From Mytilus trossulus (lineage: Eukaryota > Mollusca > Bivalvia > Mytilida > Mytilidae), in contig NC_086376.1 in the NCBI RefSeq assembly GCF_036588685.1, positions 13,221,911 to 13,285,910 on the forward strand: DNA of 64,000 nucleotides. Direction: 5' to 3'. Positions 1 through 15,400 of this stretch are shown in pieces (the stretch's first letter is position 1; each line of letters begins with the position of its first letter). The translations under genes were made by a program, and so were the position numbers. The notes below the pieces were generated by a model. It was not told the DNA's origin. It was given only the letters and a program-made list of their open reading frames with translations, and searched no databases.

Positions 1-309
1 ATAAACAATTTCACAAATTGCAGAAACACAGTGCATAAAATTCAAATCTATCTCTTGCTAAAAATTAGACAAAGGGAGGCTACTCAATAAAAATATTGCC
101 TAAGCTAATAATGCAATGTTAAATTATAGCTCTTTGGATGCAAACGATTAGAACATTCAACCTGGTTAGTTTGTATACTCATCCAAATGCTTCAGATGGA
201 ACATGTGACATTTGGGAAATAAAATTCTTATCTTACTAACCATTTGGCTGTATAAATTTTGGAAATGAGAATTTTTTGTACTCCACTGTATTCTTAATAA
301 TTGTTTTAG

Positions 310-405
310 TTAACTGAACCAGAGGAGCAGGAAAAACCAGAGAAAGTTCCTAAAGTAAAACGCTCAAAATCTGTGAAAGAATCGAAGCCTGTTGTGAGTG
401 ATCAG
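310..405 (+). CDS. NSD: NSD exon 1 of window (linker)
   Basis: This exon has 32 codons in phase 0, bounded by ttttag and gtacaa. It encodes a lysine- and glutamate-rich, low-complexity linker of the kind found between the domains of NSD proteins. The flanking phases fit, but there is no domain here, so the call rests on the open frame and splice signals. Confidence 0.7.
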
Positions 406-3400
406 GTACAATATTGTGTAGTGAAATATGTTTTATAAGATCTCAACATTCCCCCTATACCTCTAGCCAATGTAGAATAAATAAATACATAGCTAGCTTT
501 ATGCACAGTTAAACTCAGTCAAATGTTAAAATAGGTATTTGACAGATAAAACTCAGTAAAGTTACAATTATCAACTGTATTCAAGAACCATCTGTAGGAA
601 TAATGATTGCTAAAAAGAATTGCAGTATACTTTAACAAAATGGACTACTTTCAGGCATAAAATAATTAGAAAAAATAGTCATGATCACCATATTTATAAA
701 GAAATTAAAAAAAATAATTTTTTTCCGAAGTTTCATCCATATCAATTCAACCAATTCTCTTTCTTCACAATATATGTTTTCTCACACTAAATATTTTAGG
801 TTGAGCCAATGGAAACAGAAGAAACTGTTGTACCAAATGAAGAAGATCAGGTAATTTTTACCATTCATCTGAATACACATTTTACTTTTTACAAACCTTA
901 AATTTGCTTATAATGTAATTTTAAAGACAGTGGTTTTATTTTACACCATTATTTGTTGGAATGACATTTCACATTATTTTTATACGTACTTCGGCCAAAA
1001 AAAAATATATGTCTGTTTCCTGTTTCCCGACCAACCCTGACTCAAAGCCCCCGACCCTAGATCTTTTTATTCAATTCTGGAAAAAATCGTTTTCAGTCTG
1101 GAAAAAAATCGTTTCTGGCCCGATCCAGATCCGTAATTTACGATACCCAAACAATCAAAATGGCTGCTCCCAGCACAAATGTGCTACAAATAAGGTTTAA
1201 AAATGTCCTGACCTACCGACCCTGATTTTTTTGCCTTGACAGCAGGAAACAGATATATATTTTTTTTTGGCCTAAGTACAAATGAAGTAAGTATAAAAAT
1301 AATGTGAAATGTCATTCTAACAAATAATGGTAAAATAAAACCAAACTGTCTTTAAAGTTACATCATAAGCAAATTTAAGGTTTGTATTGAATAGGACCAT
1401 TATGCCTCGGAAGCCTAAGACAATCATTTTAACGTGGAATGTTATTGGTTAAAACCTTTTAAGGCATGTTAGATAATTAATCTAGCTGAAAGAAAATGGA
1501 ATTAATAATGGTGTATGTTGATAAATAATTCAGTGTAAACATTGTTTTTAACATTCCAGGATAATTCAAAGAGTGCTGCGCCTAAGCCTACAGGTTTAGA
1601 AAATGAAGAACCTGAGTTTGAGATTTTGAAATTAGCCTCTTCTGGTCCTCAAAAAGCAGAAAAGTTATGTCAGATATGTGAGAAAGATGGAGATTTGTTA
1701 GACTGTACTGGTCCTTGTTTGGGCACCTTCCATGCTAATTGTCTTGGTCTCAAAGATACAGCAGCTGAGAACTTTAAATGTGATGAATGTACAACAGGTA
1801 CCAGTATAACAAATAATTTACCCATAATGGTTGATTTATTTACAGACCAGTGTTGAGAAAACAATGTAATTTCATGGATGTTTGACTAAATGGTTTTGCC
1901 AAAGAATGCATACAATATTATAGAAAATTTGTTTATCATATTGGATTATGGTTCACCAATTCATGTTATTTGGTACCCCTCTACCACTGCTATTCGCGGC
2001 ATATGCCGCGATGATATGCCGCGATGAAAAAGGATTTTTCATCAGGACTCTTAAACCATTCGGTTTTCATTCGGGTTCTCTCTAATTTTTCCTCGTTTGA
2101 ATCTAGGATATACAAGGTCTCATTTGCGCTTGAAATCCCGGCAATTTTTATAGTAAAATCATGCAGTAGAAGGAAAATAGAAGGAAAATAAAAACAAATA
2201 TTTTGACAAATGCAAATGGCGGAAATCGGAAACGAAGCTGTAAATATGGGAAAATTTCAGCATTTCTATGGCGAAACTAACAACGAGGATTAGTTAAAAG
2301 GTTTCTTGTTATCTCAATGTGTTTATTACATTTAATTCGTGTGGAAAATATGATTTGATTGATCATTACGAGACGTAGAAAAAGGGGGGGAAACGGAGGT
2401 TGACAGAATTTTGTTAGGACGGAGCTATTTATTTGTGCCACGATTACATAATACGTTGTGTATGGTGCAATACACTACCCAATCGGTCAACTGGTGTCTT
2501 CTTTACTAAATGGCAGATAAAACAACAAAATAAATGAAGACTAAAAGTAGTTTTTATTCAAAATTCAACACAAATGTAATAAATTACACCTTTTACCTGA
2601 TAAAACCTGAAAATGCAGGTAACCTGATAAAAATTTCACTAAAATATTTGCTTAACATTACAGTTCATACTCTCCTGAGCATTTTTCATGCAATAACTTT
2701 CTCTGTATCTCATATAATAAAAAAGATACAGCAGTCTGAAAAGGAATATACTGTTCTAATGACTGAACACAAAAACAATGCAGCAGCAGCAGCCATTTTT
2801 CTATTTTTTTGTGTAGCGTGAAAGGGTTAAAGGAATTCGGAACAAATTTGTACATATAAATATATTGAGATGTCAATGAGACAAATATCCACTAGGCACC
2901 AAATGAAGTGGATTTAAGCAACCATGGGTCACCTTATGGTCTTCAACAATGAGCATCACCAATTCTCTATTATAAGCTATAAAAGGACAGGTATGACAAA
3001 ATACAATGTGTTAATACAACTCGTATGAAAAAACCAACAGCCTAATTGAGTGATAAAACAGTAAATGGAAAACAATGACAAACCACGAACATCTTCAAAC
3101 ACAGAATGGAAGTATCTTAATATTACTAATCACATTTATTTAATATCCAATTCAAAACTTATTTTTCATTTTAGGAATCTGTTATTTATGTTATGAGAAT
3201 ACAAATATGCTTGTTACTGAAAGGATTGTAATTAAATTACATGTATATTTTTCTGTATTCTGACTGCAATGGAAAAAAAACCACTACATTAATTTTCAAA
3301 ACATGCATGTTAAAATGATCAATTTTGAAAGCCAAATGAAAAATAAACTTTCTTTGTTTTTGCAGGAAATCACACTTGTTTCAAGTGTAAGAAAGCTGAC

Positions 3401-6400
3401 ACAAACACAAGGAAGTGTGGTGTTGTACAATGTGGTAAATTTTACCATGAGGACTGTGTTAAATCCCTTCAGTATGCTAAATGTGAGAATAAAAACTTCA
3501 CATGTCCACTTCATGCATGTGAAAGTTGTTGTGCTGAACAAACCAAGAAAGACAAGTCATCAAAAGGTTTGTACACTTTTTTTATAAAGACAGTTTAACA
3601 TAAAGGTGAGAGGCTAGTTACAATCAATGTGTCTGGTCACTATAGTCAATTGTATTTATACATAACCAGTTAAAAGTACATCTTAAACCTTTCTTTTTAG
3701 ATTTCATAGTATTAAGTATTGGGAATTTACTATGAAATAGACATAAGATGTTTATGAAGAATGATTTATTTCAAATCCAGTGACAAATATAATATGCAAA
3801 TTTAGATATTATTGTTTCATGATCTTTAGCCCCATTTTATACTTGAGCAATTAAATGAGTATGACTTTTAGTCTGCTGGCGTGTAAGGTAACTGAAATTA
3901 GAAAGATGTTAAAGGCCAATTTCATATTTAGACCTCAGTACAGCAGTCTAGCATTCTATCTGGAGAACTCTTAAATTAAAAAGAAGTAAGAATGTTTCAG
4001 CTTGACTAAGTGAGAAAAGATTTGAACACATTATATGTTATTTCCAGGTGCCAGATTATTGCGTTGTGTAAGATGTCCCACAGCATACCATGTTGGAGAA
4101 TTCTGTATAGGAGCTGGAAGTCTTAATTTACCTGGTTATAACATTGTTTGTCCTAAACATTTTAAACCATCGAAGTCAAATAAGGCTGTACATAGTCATG
4201 TAAATGTGTCCTGGTGTTTCTCTTGTAACAATGGTAAGTCTGGTAACAACCAGTATTTATAATAACATATATTTCCTAGGCTTAACAAACATCCAGGTCT
4301 TTCAATAGTTACACCTTCAATAATAATTATATAAATACCAAAATAACTATGAGTACACATGTAGTCATTATAGCATGTGCTGTTATTTCTCATGTACTGT
4401 GGATTCATTTTTGTTCGTGGATATCAATTTTCGTGGTTTTATCAATCACTGTATACAAAGCCTATTCAAAATATGCTATTCGTTGTACATTTGAATTCGT
4501 GGTTCGTCTGTACCCACGAATTCCACGAAAATTGGTATCCAACAAATATTAATGAATCCACAGTAACTCAGCTGCAGTAAATTTAGATAGATTTTCTTTT
4601 GGTTTTGAAGTTTTTAATGTAATATTGTTTAGGTAGAAAATCAGACCAATTAGCCAATCTGCAAATATCCCTGTACATTTGTTCAGATATTTTTTCTCAG
4701 AATTCAAAGTTCAACTTGTCTATGCACAATATAATTAATTGTCCAAATTTATAAAAGTCTACACTTACTGATGAAAAGGATTTATATGTTTAATAGTTTA
4801 TTTCAAACCAAAAGCAATACAGCTTATAGGTATACATGTACAGCTCCTGTATCTACTAAAGTTTAATATTAGAAGTGAAATAGTTTCTACCAATATTTTG
4901 TATGGTTTATTTCTATCATTTCACAGGTGGATCATTAATCTGCTGTGAGAGTTGTCCAGCAGCTTTCCATGCAGACTGTGTAAAGATTAAGTCAACAGAA
5001 GGAAGCTTTTACTGTGCTGAGTGTGCTGCTGGGAAAAGACCGTTGTATGGGGATATTGTATGGGTCAAGTTAGGAACATACAGGTATGTAAAAAGTTATG
5101 AACATTCCAAGACTATTCTTAAAGTAACATAACAAAATGAAAAATGTATTCTTAAAGTGTAATAAAACAAAACGAAAAATGAAGCAGGTAATTGACCACA
5201 GTTATATTGCTCCTAATCTTTAAAATTGCTTTTCAGTTATAAGTAGTCAATAAAGACAAGAACATCTGTCATTTTGAAGATGATTTTAGATAACCTAAGT
5301 GTCTGCTTGGTTAAATATGAAAAAAATGCTTGTTACAACATTAAATGTACTATAAATTTCTTACAGATGGTGGCCATGTCAAGTGTGTCATCCTGCTAAT
5401 GTTCCACATAATATACAGCACAAAGCTCATGGTGTGGGAGAATTTCCTGTACAGTTTTTTGGTTCTAAAGATTATTACTGGATCCATAAAGGAAGGTATG
5501 TAGCAAAACAAATATCATTTTCAGACTTGACTGAGCATTCTTATGCATATGATCTCAAAAATTCTGAATAAAAGTTATTTTTAAATTTTTAATCTTTCTC
5601 AGATGAAAAGAATAAGTAAAATTTGTGATGAGTAGGACTTTTTTTTTATTCAATTTACCTTGAAATGCAGGTCCAAATTGATTTTCATATTGCAAAAATT
5701 ACTATTCTTGACATGCCTCAACCTTGTTGTTTGACGTTTGTGTTATTCTTGATCATCCAAACACTTAGTTGACGATCTCAGGTTTTTTTTATTTGACTAT
5801 ACAGATTTTTACAGCTTTATATTTATGTTTTTTACTCTTTATCTTGCAGGTGTTTTGCATTCCAAGAAGGTGATAAAGCATCAAAAGAAAACACAGCAAA
5901 TAAGCATTTAGCTAAGATATTTAGCAAAGGTAAACAAATTAGTGTTTTATGCAGTTGGTATACAATTGCATAAAAAGAAAAAAGAAGAAAGGAAATGGGG
6001 AATGTGTCAAAGCGACAACAACCTGACCATAGAGCAGACAATAACCGAAATGTATACTTTTTATTTGATCTTTTTCTTTCTTTAGCTTTGGTTATACATT
6101 GTACATATTTGATCAATGGTCACTTCAGTCTTTTGACAGACAGTAAAACTATTGCCAAAGTGGGGTATCATTTTGGTTAGGCAGGATGTATAAAATTAAA
6201 TCTATGTTCTGCCAGAATGAGGATGTTAAATTTAATGTTTCTTTTTTCTTTTATAATCAATTGATTTCTTACACTTTTGAAAACTCCACCAATTGGTATT
6301 GCGATTTTGTCATTTTAGACAAAAATGTGATTTAAACTGTTGCGATATTGAGAAAAATCCTGTTCAATTCATATACAGAATTTATAACTGCGAGTTTAAA

Positions 6401-9400
6401 TTATTGCGAATATAACCCTGCCATATTCTTCGCAATAATAAAAACCTTGCAATAATATCTGAATTTACAGTAGTTGCTGTATGACTTCTGAAGGTGATTA
6501 AAAATTCTTATTTAATATAAATATTCAACAAAGGATTTATCATGACTAATGCCATGTTAATGTTTTAGGTGTTTATGAAGCAACAGAGGCATTCAAAGTA
6601 TGGAAGGCAGTGAAAGCCAACAAAGAACAAGTGGAAAAAGAAAGACAAGATCGAAAACCAGCACCATTTAAATATGTAAAGGTAAAACTTAATTGTTGTT
6701 CAGGATTATATCTGCATAAGATTGCTTCCTTGCAATGACTTATAAAAAGTATTTAATACCTCTCATACACAATTTCCTGTTTAAAAGCTGTAATTTGAGT
6801 AGTGAATGTGATCATTTTATTTCAGTTGAAACTGAGTTCAGATTACTCTTACTTTTTCATGCTAATGATGTATATTTCAATATAAGATCTATAAAATTAC
6901 AATATAACATTTAGTACACTTTTGACATTTCATTTTAATAAATATACATTCAATTAAGAAACTGATTTTTGCAAGCAATTTTTATGCAATTGATAACTAG
7001 AAAAATTATATCAGTATGTTAAATTTGTGTCTTTTCTAAGGTGGATTATCACATTTTTATTATTTAAATGTTTATAAATAGGGGAAAATATTCTATGCAA
7101 AGTTGGCAATAAATACACAAATAGTATTGGTGAAAATAAGTTGAATCACAGACATTCATTTTTTTAACCAACTGGACTTATGCAAATTTTGCAAAAGTTG
7201 TTGGATCAGAAAATGAAATGGGGGAAATATTTTTAGATGGTAACAATGTTCACATGTCTAAATCACAGAAATCTATATAATGAAAGACTTCTCTTTAAAT
7301 GCCTATAACTTACAAATTTTTCATACATCTGAAGTTCAAGTTACTGTAAATTGAGAAATTATTGTGATATTTTTATTATTGGACAAATGTGACAGGGTCA
7401 TAATCGCAATTATTTAAACTCACTTTTTTTTTAAATGAAATTAGCCGAAATTTTATCAATATCGCAAAAATTAAAATCACATTTAAGTTTAAAATGACAA
7501 AATTGCAATAATATAAATGCACTCATTAATTTCTGAATTAACAGTATGTCAAGTTAACTAACCTGCTTTATATCTCTACAGACAAATTTGCCAATAGGCA
7601 GTGTGCAGATCTACAAAGCAGACTTGACAGAGATTCCAAGGTGTGAGTGTAAACCAGAACAAGATAATCCCTGTAGTTCTGACACAGACTGTCTCAACAG
7701 AATGTTAATGTATGAATGTCACCCGGCTGTCTGTCCAGCTGGAGAGAAATGTCAAAATCAGAGATACCAGAAACGGGAATATCCAGATTCAGAACCGTAT
7801 AAAGTTCCTGGGAAAGGATGGGGACTTAAAACAAATGTTCCTGTTAAAAAGGTATGGTCTTACAAAATTTCAGAGGTAAAGGATGGGGACTAAATACAAA
7901 TATTCCTGTTAAAAAGGTACGGTCTTACAAAATGGTAGAGGCATTAGATTAACTTTTTACTTTTTTCATAAATTTGCACACAGATAAAGTGGCGTTCCAA
8001 AAGTACGATGAATTTAATCCATGATTTTAAATAACACAAGTATTGTATTTATAGATTATCGTTGATCAACTGAACGAGATTGATTTTCTCACTTGAGCCG
8101 GTATGGCAAAAGCAAGAAAAGCTATTGAGTTGAGATGTCCAATGATAATCTGTTTATCTCTATTTTACCTATGACGACGACGTCAATTTCCTGCATACCT
8201 GTCAAATGACCCGTATTCTGCGGGTGTGACCCGAGATTTTCACAATTATGAGGGATCACCCGGGACACAGGCCGGGTCATTCAAATAACCCGGGAATTCC
8301 GAAAATGACCCGATTTCACCCGTTTTTCTTAGCTTTGAGATTGATTTCATAAGTAATATTCCTTTGAAATACCGGCAAATTCGTAATTCTTCCATGAACA
8401 GGAAGTTCATTTAGCTATACAAACTGTCAAATTAAGTGACCCATTAAGTGTATGGCTTCACTTGACAGCTTTGGTGTCAAACAAACTGTTAATTAACACC
8501 AATTACCTTAGCTTTAGGTCGTAAATAAATTGTAAACATATTTCAAATAGACGTCTAGAGTTACTTCCCCTTATTTGTCACCATTCAAAACTATTCCTTA
8601 TATTTATGTTTTATGGGTGAAAAAGATTAAATCATTAATAAATATAAAATTCAAATACATATTGAAAACTAAATTTTTATTATTCATATACCTTTATACA
8701 ATTTTAAAAAAAAAAGTTGAAAATTATTTTTTACATTTATACCTTCTTTAACTATATTACTATATTTTATCATATTCTAATTTCCTACAGATCCCAGTTT
8801 GGTATGTTTAAAGGCCACATAGCCAGCAATCTCAAACATTCAAAAATCACCTTTGAACACTTTTAATTTTTTATTTGGATGAATACAAGCAGTAAAGAAC
8901 ATAAGACTGTTACACAAAATTATAAAAATCTTTAAAAGTGCAATGAAGTAATAATTAATAGGATTTAAAATGACTTAACCAAATGAACATGCATTGATGT
9001 TGTGGTATCTTTGATATACTTTACAAGAAAATGTACCATAAATACTGAAATTCAGCTGGAAAAAGTTTGTACGCGTTATGACCTGAGATTTGATTCTTCA
9101 ATGCAGGTCATGACCTGCATTTTCATCGTCACAGGTTGACAGGTATGTTCCTGTCAATTTCATTAGAAATTATCACAAAAAAAGATCAAAGGAAAAATGA
9201 ACAAAATAGCGATAATCTTCTTTAATATAAAATTGCATTAATTATTGTATGAGATTAGGAAATACAAAATGAAAATTATGAAAATTAAAAAATGATTTTA
9301 GTCTGATCTTGTATACTCTTAATTTGTGATTTCAAATTCAATTTACAACTTGGAGGTTCTGAATACCCTGTCTTACCTATTAATGATACCCTGTCTTACC

Positions 9401-12400
9401 TATTAATGATCAAACAAAATATTTTAAAATTAAGAATGGAAATGGGGAATGTGTCAAAGAGACAACAACCTGACCATGGAAAAGACAACAGCAGAAGGTC
9501 ACCAACAGGTTCTTAAAGTAACGAGAAATTCCTGCACCCGGAGGTGTCCTTCAGTTATCCCCAGAACAAATATACACTAGCCCAGTGACAATGAACGCCA
9601 TACTGAACTCCAAATTGTACACAAGAAACTAAAATTAAAAATAATACAAAACTTAACAAAGGCCAGAGGCTCCTGACTTTGGTGAATTGATTAATTTGAG
9701 TTTACATATTTCATGAGACACATAAGAAAAGATTTGTTGTCTTGTATTGTCAGTCATGTCAAACTTTATACTAATACTCTTATTTCTGGAAAAACTGATT
9801 GAAAAATTGAAGTTTTACACCTGTATTTTAATTTTTTGTTGAGCCTGCGACTTTTGTCGCAGAAAGCTCGACATAGGGATAGTGATCCGGCGGCGGTGTT
9901 AGCTCTCTTCTTAAAAGCTTTATATTTTAGAAGTTGGAAGAACTGGATGCTTCATACTTTGTATGTGGATGACTCATGTTACGAAGTTTCCGTCAGTCAC
10001 ATGTCCAATGTCCTTGACCTCATTGTCATGGTTCAGTGACTACTTGGAAAAAAAGTTTAATTTTTTATACGACCGCAAATTTTTTCAAAATTTTCGTCGT
10101 ATATTGCTATCACGTTGGCGTCGTCGTCGTCGTCGTCCGAATACTTTTAGTTTTCGCACTCTAACTTTAGTAAAAGTGAATAGAAATCTATGAAATTTTA
10201 ACACAAGGTTTATGACCATAAAAGGAAGGCTGGTATTGATTTTGGGAGTTTTGGTCCCAACATTTTAGGAATTAGGGGCCAAAAAGGGCCCAAACAAGCA
10301 TTTTCTTGGTTTTCGCACTATTACTTTAGTTTAAGTTAATAGAAATCTATGAAATTTTGACACAAGGTTTATGACCACAAAAGAAAGGTTGGGATTGATT
10401 TTGGGAGTTTTGGTTTCAACAGTTTAGGAATTAGGGGCCAAAAAAGGGCCGAAATAAGCATTATTCTTGGTTTTCGCACAATTACTTTAGTTAAAGTAAA
10501 TAGAAATCAATGAAATTTAAACACAATGTTTATGACCACAAAAGGAAGGTTGGTATTGATTTTGGGAGTTTCGGTCCCAACAGTTTAGGAATTAGGGGCC
10601 AAAAAGGGACCCAAATAAGCATTTTTCTTGGTTTTCGCACCATAGCGTTAGTATAAGTAAATAGAAATCTATGAAATTTATACACAAGGTTTATGACTAT
10701 TAAAGGAAGGTTGGTATTGATTTTGGGAGTTTTGGTCCCAACAGTTAAGGAAAAAGGGGCCCAAAGGGTCCAAAATTAAATTTTGTTTGATTTCATCAAA
10801 ATTGAATACTTGGGGTTCTTTAATATGCCGAATCTAACTGTGTATGTAGATTCTTAATTTTTGGTCCCGTTTTCAAATTGGTCTACATTAAGGTCCAAAG
10901 GGTCCAAAATTAAACTTAGTTTGATTTTAACAAAAATTGAAACCTTTGGGTTCTTTGATATGCTGAATCTAAAAATGTACTTAGATTTTTGATTATTGGC
11001 CCAGTTTTCAAGCTGGCCCAAATCGAGGTCCAAAAGTAAACATTGTTTGATTTCATCAAAAATTGAATAATTGGGGTTCTTTGATATGCCAAATCTAACT
11101 GTGTATGTTGATTCTTAATTTTTGGTCCAGTTTTAAAATTGGTCTAAATTAAAGTGCAAAGGGTCCAAAATTAAACTAAGTTTGATTTTAACAAAAATTA
11201 AATTCTTGGGCCTCTTTGATATGCTGAATCTAAACATGTACTTAGATTTTTGATTATGGGCCCAGTTTTCAAGTTGGTCCAAATTAGGATCTAAAATTAT
11301 TATATTAAGTATTGTGCAATAGCAAGTCTTTTCAATTGCACAGTATTGTGCAATGGCAAGAAATATCTAATTTCACAATATTGTGAAATAGCAATTTTTT
11401 TTTTAAGTAAGAGTTATCTTTCTTTGTCCAGTATAGTAAGCAAGAAATATCTGCAAGAAATTTTTTTAATTGGAGTTATCTTTCTTTGTCCGGAATCAAC
11501 TTAAATCTTTGTTATATACAATATACAATGTATATTCACTTTTTACTACCAACTGATAAATTTAAATAATCTTTACCATTCAGTGATAACAAGCAGTTTT
11601 TTTACATCTTAATATTTTATGATGTATTTAAATGAGTAGTAATTGTTGCAAACTCCATTAGAATATTTTAATTGAAATTAGTTTTGGAATAAGGGAAAGG
11701 GGGATGTGATTAAAAAATTGGGTTCAATTTTTCTCATTTGAAATTTCATAAATAAAAAGAAAATTTCTTCAAACATTTTTTTGAGAGGATTAATATTCAA
11801 CAGCATAGTGAATTGCTCTAAGAGAAAACAAAAATTTTAAGTTCATTTGAATACATTCATTCTGTGTCAGAAACCTATGCTGTGTCAACTATTTAATCAC
11901 AATCCAAATTTAGAGCGGAATCCAGCTTGAATGTTGTGTCCATACTTGCCCCAACTGTTCAGGGTTCAACCTCTGCGGTCGTATAAAGCTACGCCCTGCG
12001 GAGCATCTGGTTTGTAATGTTAAGTTCTCTCTTATTATAAGTAATAGGATAACTATATTTGATAAGTGCGTACCTTGCAAGGTCCTCATACTCGTCAGAC
12101 AGTTTTCACTTGACCTCAACCTCATTTCATGGATCAGTGAACAAGGTTAAGTTTTGGTGGTCAAGTCCATATCTCAGATACTATAAGCAGTAGGTCTAGT
12201 ATATTAGGTTTATGGAAGCATTGTAAGGTGTACATGTCCAACTGGCAGGTGTCATCTGACCTTGACCTCATTTTCATGGTTCAGTGGTTATAGTTAAGTT
12301 TTGTGTTTTGGTCTGTTTTTCTTATACTGTATGCAATAGGTCTACTATATTTGGTGTATGGAATGATTTTAAGGTGTACATGTCTAGCTGGCAGGTGTCA

Positions 12401-15400
12401 TCTGACCTTGACCTCATTTTCATGGTTCAATGGTCAAAGTGAAGTTTTTTGAGTTTTGGTCTTTTTTTCTAATACTATAGGCAATATGTCAACTTTATTT
12501 GGTGTATGGAAATATTTTATAATCTATATGTCAGTCGCGCAGGTTTTATTTGACCTTGACGCTCATTTTCATGGTTCATTGCTCAGTGTTAAGTTTTTGT
12601 GTTTTAGGCTGTTTTTCTTAAACTATAAGCAATAGCAATGAATAGGTCAACTATATTTGTTGTTTGGAAGAGTTGTTAGCTGTGCATGTCTGCCTGACAT
12701 GGTTCTTCTGACCTTGACCTCATTTTCATTATTCAAAGGTCAATGTTTAGTTTTATTGGTTTAATTATGTTAATTTATTTTACAGCTGTAATAATGCTTT
12801 ATATTTAGGACTACATGTATCAACATAATATCAATGATTAGTAAAGAAGGCTAGACATTTCAGTGTGTGCACTCTTGTTATCTGTCATAGTAATATTAGG
12901 GTTTTGAACTTTTTTAAACCAAAACGGGGACACAGTTATTTTTACTTATATTAATTGGCAACAGCAGGAGACACAGATTCTTTGGAAGACACCAATCTTA
13001 CCCATATATCCTTGTACTACAGCAGAATATGTATTAAAGATACTTTTTACAATTTCAGGGACAATTTGTTAATGAATATGTTGGTGATTTAATTGATGAA
13101 GATGAGGTTAAAAAGAGAATTAAACAAGCACATGATGATAATGTGATGAATTTCTACATGTTAACATTAGATAATAAAAGGTTTGTTTCACCATGTATTA
13201 CACTTGTGAAGTTGAATGTCCCTTTGTTATGTTTAGCCTCTCTTTTACATACTACATTTGGAATTAAAAAGATTAACAAGAAGTAGATAAATGTCTAACT
13301 GTTAGAGTTGTTGGAAAGAATGATTTTGGAGTAAAATTACAACTGGTTGCCATCTTAGTGGGTGGTACAAAAGCTTAGAAATCTTTGTTGGTGCAATAGT
13401 TAAGAAATATCTGTCTAGCCTACATATGATTTTCCTTTTTGAACTAATAATATGCAGAATATTAAAAAGACCAAGGGGTAGTCTCATTGTCATGTATTTC
13501 TATATGTTATAATAGTACATAACAAGAGGTTGATTAATACTTCTTACTGTTAGTTATATTCTCAGGTAAATTCAGATATTAAAAGGCAATATGCTTATTT
13601 CTCAAACTATGTACTTTCCGAACCACACTATTTAAAATTATAATATAAGTAACTGAATTGCAATAAAGTGCCATAAAACGTTGTGATTTACTTAGATTGT
13701 CAATCTTAACAAATAAAATGAAAACTTAAAGTTTATCTGTTAAATACATGCCTATCAAGCATGGGACATTTCCCTCCTCAATGATCATAGATTCATGTAA
13801 AGTTTTCAAGATTAGATATCTTTCAAATATAATCATTATCTGCATGAATTCAGTTTTCTCATCTTTAAACAATTTTTGATTACAGAATAATAGATGCTGG
13901 CCCTAAAGGAAACTTGTCCCGGTTTATGAACCATAGTTGTCAACCTAACTGTGAGACACAGAAATGGACTGTAAATGGTGATGTCCGTGTGGGTCTGTTT
14001 GCATTGCATGATATTCCAGCAGGTAAACCATTCATGTCATAAAACATCTTTCTGTCAGAATAGTCAAATTTAGATTTATAAGTGATGGAATTATTTTTAG
14101 AATTTTATTTGTACAGCATTCATATGGTTCAGGCTAGTGACTTCTTAAGAGTTATGTGTAATGATATATTTCAGATGTTTTTTTTTTTTGTATTCATTTT
14201 TGATACAACACGAGATTTGACATTTCTGAACTTACAACCAACCAGTGTCTCAGCTTCCAGAAAATTAATCTGACTATTTTGGGACAGTTGTTATGTAGTC
14301 ATGCAGAAATTTCTCACTACATTGAAGACCTGTTGGTGACCTTCTGCTGTTGTTTTTTCTGTGGTCGAGTTGTTGTCTCTTTGACACATTTTCCATTTCC
14401 ATGAAATGAATCTGATTATATGAATGTATTTAACAGGAAAACAGCATCACACACAAAAAAATTAGTCTGACTAGTAACTGTGTTTTGCATTCTTAATCAT
14501 ATAATAATGAGACATAAGTTAGCTATTGACTTAGATTATTATTTTTACAGGATCAGAGCTGACATTTAATTACAACTTTGAGTGTTTGGGAAATGACAAA
14601 ACAAGTTGTTCTTGTGGTGCTGCAAACTGTAGTGGATTTCTTGGTGTTAGGCCAAAGGTAAAACAGGGTTTATACTTTTATAAATGTAGAAATTAAAGTT
14701 CTTTACTTGTTTCCTTAAGTAAAGAAATGTTCCACACATAGGTAAATAATGACTTATTTCAGGCTTTTCTAAATGAATGACTCTAAGGTCTTGTCACTCT
14801 ATCAAGTCTAGTTATCCTCATTAATTATATCTTTGACAAATTAAATAATCTCTGAAACAATTGCGTTCTAATATTTCAAATATAAGTGTCTTTATTTTTA
14901 AAGATTCTAAAGTCAGCTGAATTCTTCGTTAAAAACATTATGTGCTACCAACCTATCAGTATTATAATGCAAAGCTTTAAGGATACTGGCTACATAGATA
15001 AACTAGTGTCTATTCTTTATTAGGCTACAAGTATGCTCACCTATTTTAATTTTCAAGTTTTATAAGTTTAAATGTATTTGTTCTCTTTTTTGACAGACTG
15101 CAGCTGCAGCAGCTCAAGAGAAAAAAGCAAAAGAAGCCAAAAGTAAAGATAAAAAGAAACGGAAAAAGAGAAAAACTGAAGTGAAGAAAACACATGAGGA
15201 TGAATGTTTTAGATGTGGCGAGGGAGGCGAGTTAATAATGTGTGACAAAAATGGATGTCCAAAATCTTATCATTTAACTTGTCTGAAGCTGAGCAAACCT
15301 CCACATGGTAAGTATTAAAGAGATATTGTAAGTTTCATTGTATTTAGTACAGGAACTTTTAATAATCATGTTATTAGTGTAAAAACAGCTTCTACTTGTA

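Noticed and set aside
961..1200. 79-codon frame between NSD exons
   Set aside because: It lies within the arm and centre of the foldback element and lacks splice signals or homology.
10120..10140. GTC trinucleotide run as a disease-type expansion or coding repeat
   Set aside because: It is a short fixed part of repeat 'B' and recurs in its other copy.
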